DNA of 64,000 nt from assembly GCA_964367685.1 (NCBI GenBank), contig CAYIYM010000006.1, positions 1 through 64,000 of the forward strand, written 5' to 3'. The stretch is from CAUPWF01 sp964367685 (lineage in GTDB: Bacteria; Bacillota; Clostridia; Lachnospirales; Lachnospiraceae). Below the pieces are notes generated by a model, which was given only the letters and a program-made list of their open reading frames with translations, had not been told where the DNA came from and did no database searches. The translations under genes were made by a program, and so were the position numbers. Shown here in pieces: positions 62,839 to 64,000 of the stretch; position 1 is the stretch's first letter; each line of letters begins with the position of its first letter.

Positions 62839-63185
62839 GTAAATTTATAGTACTGTTTGAGGTAATACCAACAGATGAAGGAAAAGCAAGATATCTAGAG
62901 CTTGCATCAATGTTAAAACCTATGCTATCTAACTTTGATGGGTTTATTTCTGCCGAAAGATTTCAAAGTCTTGTCGATGAGCGAAAAGTTTTATCTATGA
63001 ATGTATGGGAAAGCGAAGAAGCCATGACAAAATGGCGAACTATGACAGAACATAGAATGAGTCAACTCGAGGGTAAAACTAAATTGTTTGAAAGCTACAA
63101 AATTTCTGTAACAAAAGTTGTACGGGAATATACTGAAAAGGATAGAGCCGAAGCACCCGTAGACTCTAATGAATATTTCGGATAA
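62835..63185 (+). CDS. Antibiotic biosynthesis monooxygenase (ABM) domain protein
   Basis: The 116-residue protein starts with GTG at 62835, overlapping the adaB stop (GTGA) behind GGAGGA. It has the dimeric ferredoxin-like ABM pattern (FIVLFEVIPTDEGKARYLELASMLK ... FDGFISAERFQSL, MNVWESEEAMTKWRTMTEHR), with the Trp and His typical of the family. ABM proteins include quinone or haem monooxygenases and many with no known reaction. Its place inside the alkylation-repair operon suggests that it detoxifies a reactive or alkylating compound; this is inference. Confidence 0.85.
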   Translation: MSKFIVLFEVIPTDEGKARYLELASMLKPMLSNFDGFISAERFQSLVDERKVLSMNVWESEEAMTKWRTMTEHRMSQLEGKTKLFESYKISVTKVVREYTEKDRAEAPVDSNEYFG

Positions 63186-63208
63186 TATATCTATGATAAG
63201 AGGTAAAA

Positions 63209-64000
63209 ATGATAATAAGCGCAACAAGGAGAACTGATATACCGTCCTACTATGGTGAATGGTTTATAAACAGATTAAAAGCCGGATATGTTCTAATTCA
63301 AAATCCATATAATGCGACTCGTTATTCTAAAGCGATTTTAACTCGTGACGCTGTTGATATTATAGTTTTTTGGACAAAAAATCCAATACCTTTTATGAAA
63401 TATTTACCCATTATTGATGAAATGGGTTATCCCTATTATTTTCAATTTACATTAACACCTTATGATAGGGAAACCGAAAAAGGACTTCCAGATAAAGAAA
63501 CATTAACTGACACATTTATTGAACTAAGTGAACGAATAGGGAAAAAGCGAGTTGTGTGGCGATATGACCCCATAATAATATCTGACACTTATACAATAGA
63601 TTATCACAAAGAACGATTTCTATATATGGCAGAAAAGCTTTCAAACCACACTGAAAGATGTGTTATTAGCTTTGTTGATAGTTATAAAAATGTATCTTCA
63701 CGCATGGGGCAAAACTTTGACGCCAAAATGACTAAAAATAATATCTTTGCTTTGTCTGAGATTTTTTCTAGCATTTCTAAAGAACATAACATCAAGCTTT
63801 TTACTTGTGCTGAAAGTTTCGACTTAGATCAATTTGATATTACACATGGCGCTTGTATAGACAAGGATTTAATAGAAGAAATACTAGATCAACGCATCAA
63901 TTCTAAAAAAGACAAAAATCAGCGAAAAGAATGTACCTGTGTAGACAGCATTGATATTGGCACATATAATTGCTGTGCCAATGGCTGTAGTTATTGCTAT
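63209..64000 (+). CDS. DUF1848 family protein (partial, runs off the window)
   Basis: The gene starts at 63209 behind AAGAGG, 23 bp after the ABM gene, and 264 codons are visible before the window ends. It opens with MIISATRRTDIPSYYGEW and has conserved segments QNPYNATRYSK, VDIIVFWTKNPIPF, YYFQFTLTPYDRETE and VVWRYDPII, typical of DUF1848. The last visible residues hold C-x3-C-x2-C (Cys256, Cys260, Cys263) with an aromatic residue before the last Cys. This is the form that binds the [4Fe-4S] cluster in radical SAM enzymes, preceded by two further cysteines. I know of no assigned function for the family. Operon position suggests DNA repair. Confidence 0.88.
   Translation, partial: MIISATRRTDIPSYYGEWFINRLKAGYVLIQNPYNATRYSKAILTRDAVDIIVFWTKNPIPFMKYLPIIDEMGYPYYFQFTLTPYDRETEKGLPDKETLTDTFIELSERIGKKRVVWRYDPIIISDTYTIDYHKERFLYMAEKLSNHTERCVISFVDSYKNVSSRMGQNFDAKMTKNNIFALSEIFSSISKEHNIKLFTCAESFDLDQFDITHGACIDKDLIEEILDQRINSKKDKNQRKECTCVDSIDIGTYNCCANGCSYCY

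Noticed and set aside
58009..64000. The damage-response region as an integrated mobile element
   Set aside because: No integrase, transposase, attachment repeat or tRNA border was seen, and the right end is outside the window. A change in base composition was not measured.

Overview
The window looks like a low-GC, strictly anaerobic Firmicute of the class Clostridia, most likely Lachnospiraceae or a close relative. This is inferred from gene content, not from a marker-gene search. Supporting genes are dapL (LL-diaminopimelate aminotransferase), the ftsH-uvrC-hprK-ROK glucokinase run, a split ThrE exporter, a T-box-controlled trpXYZ transporter, a rubredoxin, a 2-hydroxyacyl-CoA-dehydratase-activase-like giant protein, and a small protein resembling the DUF5721 family. 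No rRNA, tRNA, CRISPR array, prophage, transposase or integrase was seen. Three runs of exactly 100 N (29797-29896, 31316-31415, 47978-48077) mark a scaffolded draft assembly. Two of them fall in tandem repeats inside genes.

Layout. 1-7.4 kb: ligA, an RluF-type pseudouridine synthase, a small unknown gene, htpG behind a CIRCE operator, a degenerate 2-hydroxyacid dehydrogenase, and hpf. 7.5-12.5 kb: a MATE exporter, a YigZ-family protein and a class A penicillin-binding protein with an acidic proline-rich tail. 12.6-18.6 kb (minus strand): ftsH, uvrC, hprK and ROK glucokinase. 18.9-27.4 kb: a DUF1846 protein, GT2-dapF-dapL, thrE(N)-thrE(C)-ttcA-like-lysR, and a zinc-ribbon membrane protein. 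27.5-34.7 kb: a MacAB-like exporter operon with two adaptor proteins, lying downstream of coaBC, with a probable pantothenate ECF S-component divergent from coaBC. 34.9-39.8 kb: a 1412-residue duplicated activase/dehydratase-like protein and a Crp/Fnr regulator. 39.9-43.8 kb: a second MacAB-like exporter. 44.0-47.1 kb: trpXYZ with a Trp T-box leader. 47.3-57.9 kb: upp, a DMSO-reductase-like molybdoenzyme with an old-yellow-enzyme partner, rsuA, degV, then redox proteins (DUF362-ferredoxin, FMN glutamate-synthase-like, rubredoxin) and a DUF4430 lipoprotein abutting an ECF S-component.

The last 6 kb form a DNA-damage module. A UvrA2-like ATPase and its MarR regulator are transcribed leftward. 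Divergent from them is a rightward operon of alkA, adaA, adaB/ogt, a small ABM-fold protein and a DUF1848 protein that runs off the window edge. The shared intergenic region carries two palindromes that bracket the marR promoter. The DUF1848 protein carries a CxxxCxxC motif like that of radical SAM enzymes, placed near its C-terminus. Its position in an alkylation-repair operon makes it the best candidate here for an undescribed repair activity.

Other points of note: the giant activase protein contains two ATPase halves, each with the same C-x38-C spacing as the HgdC family; the molybdoenzyme lacks the first cysteine of its N-terminal Fe-S motif; and the 3' end of one adaptor gene has almost certainly been misframed by an arbitrary gap length.
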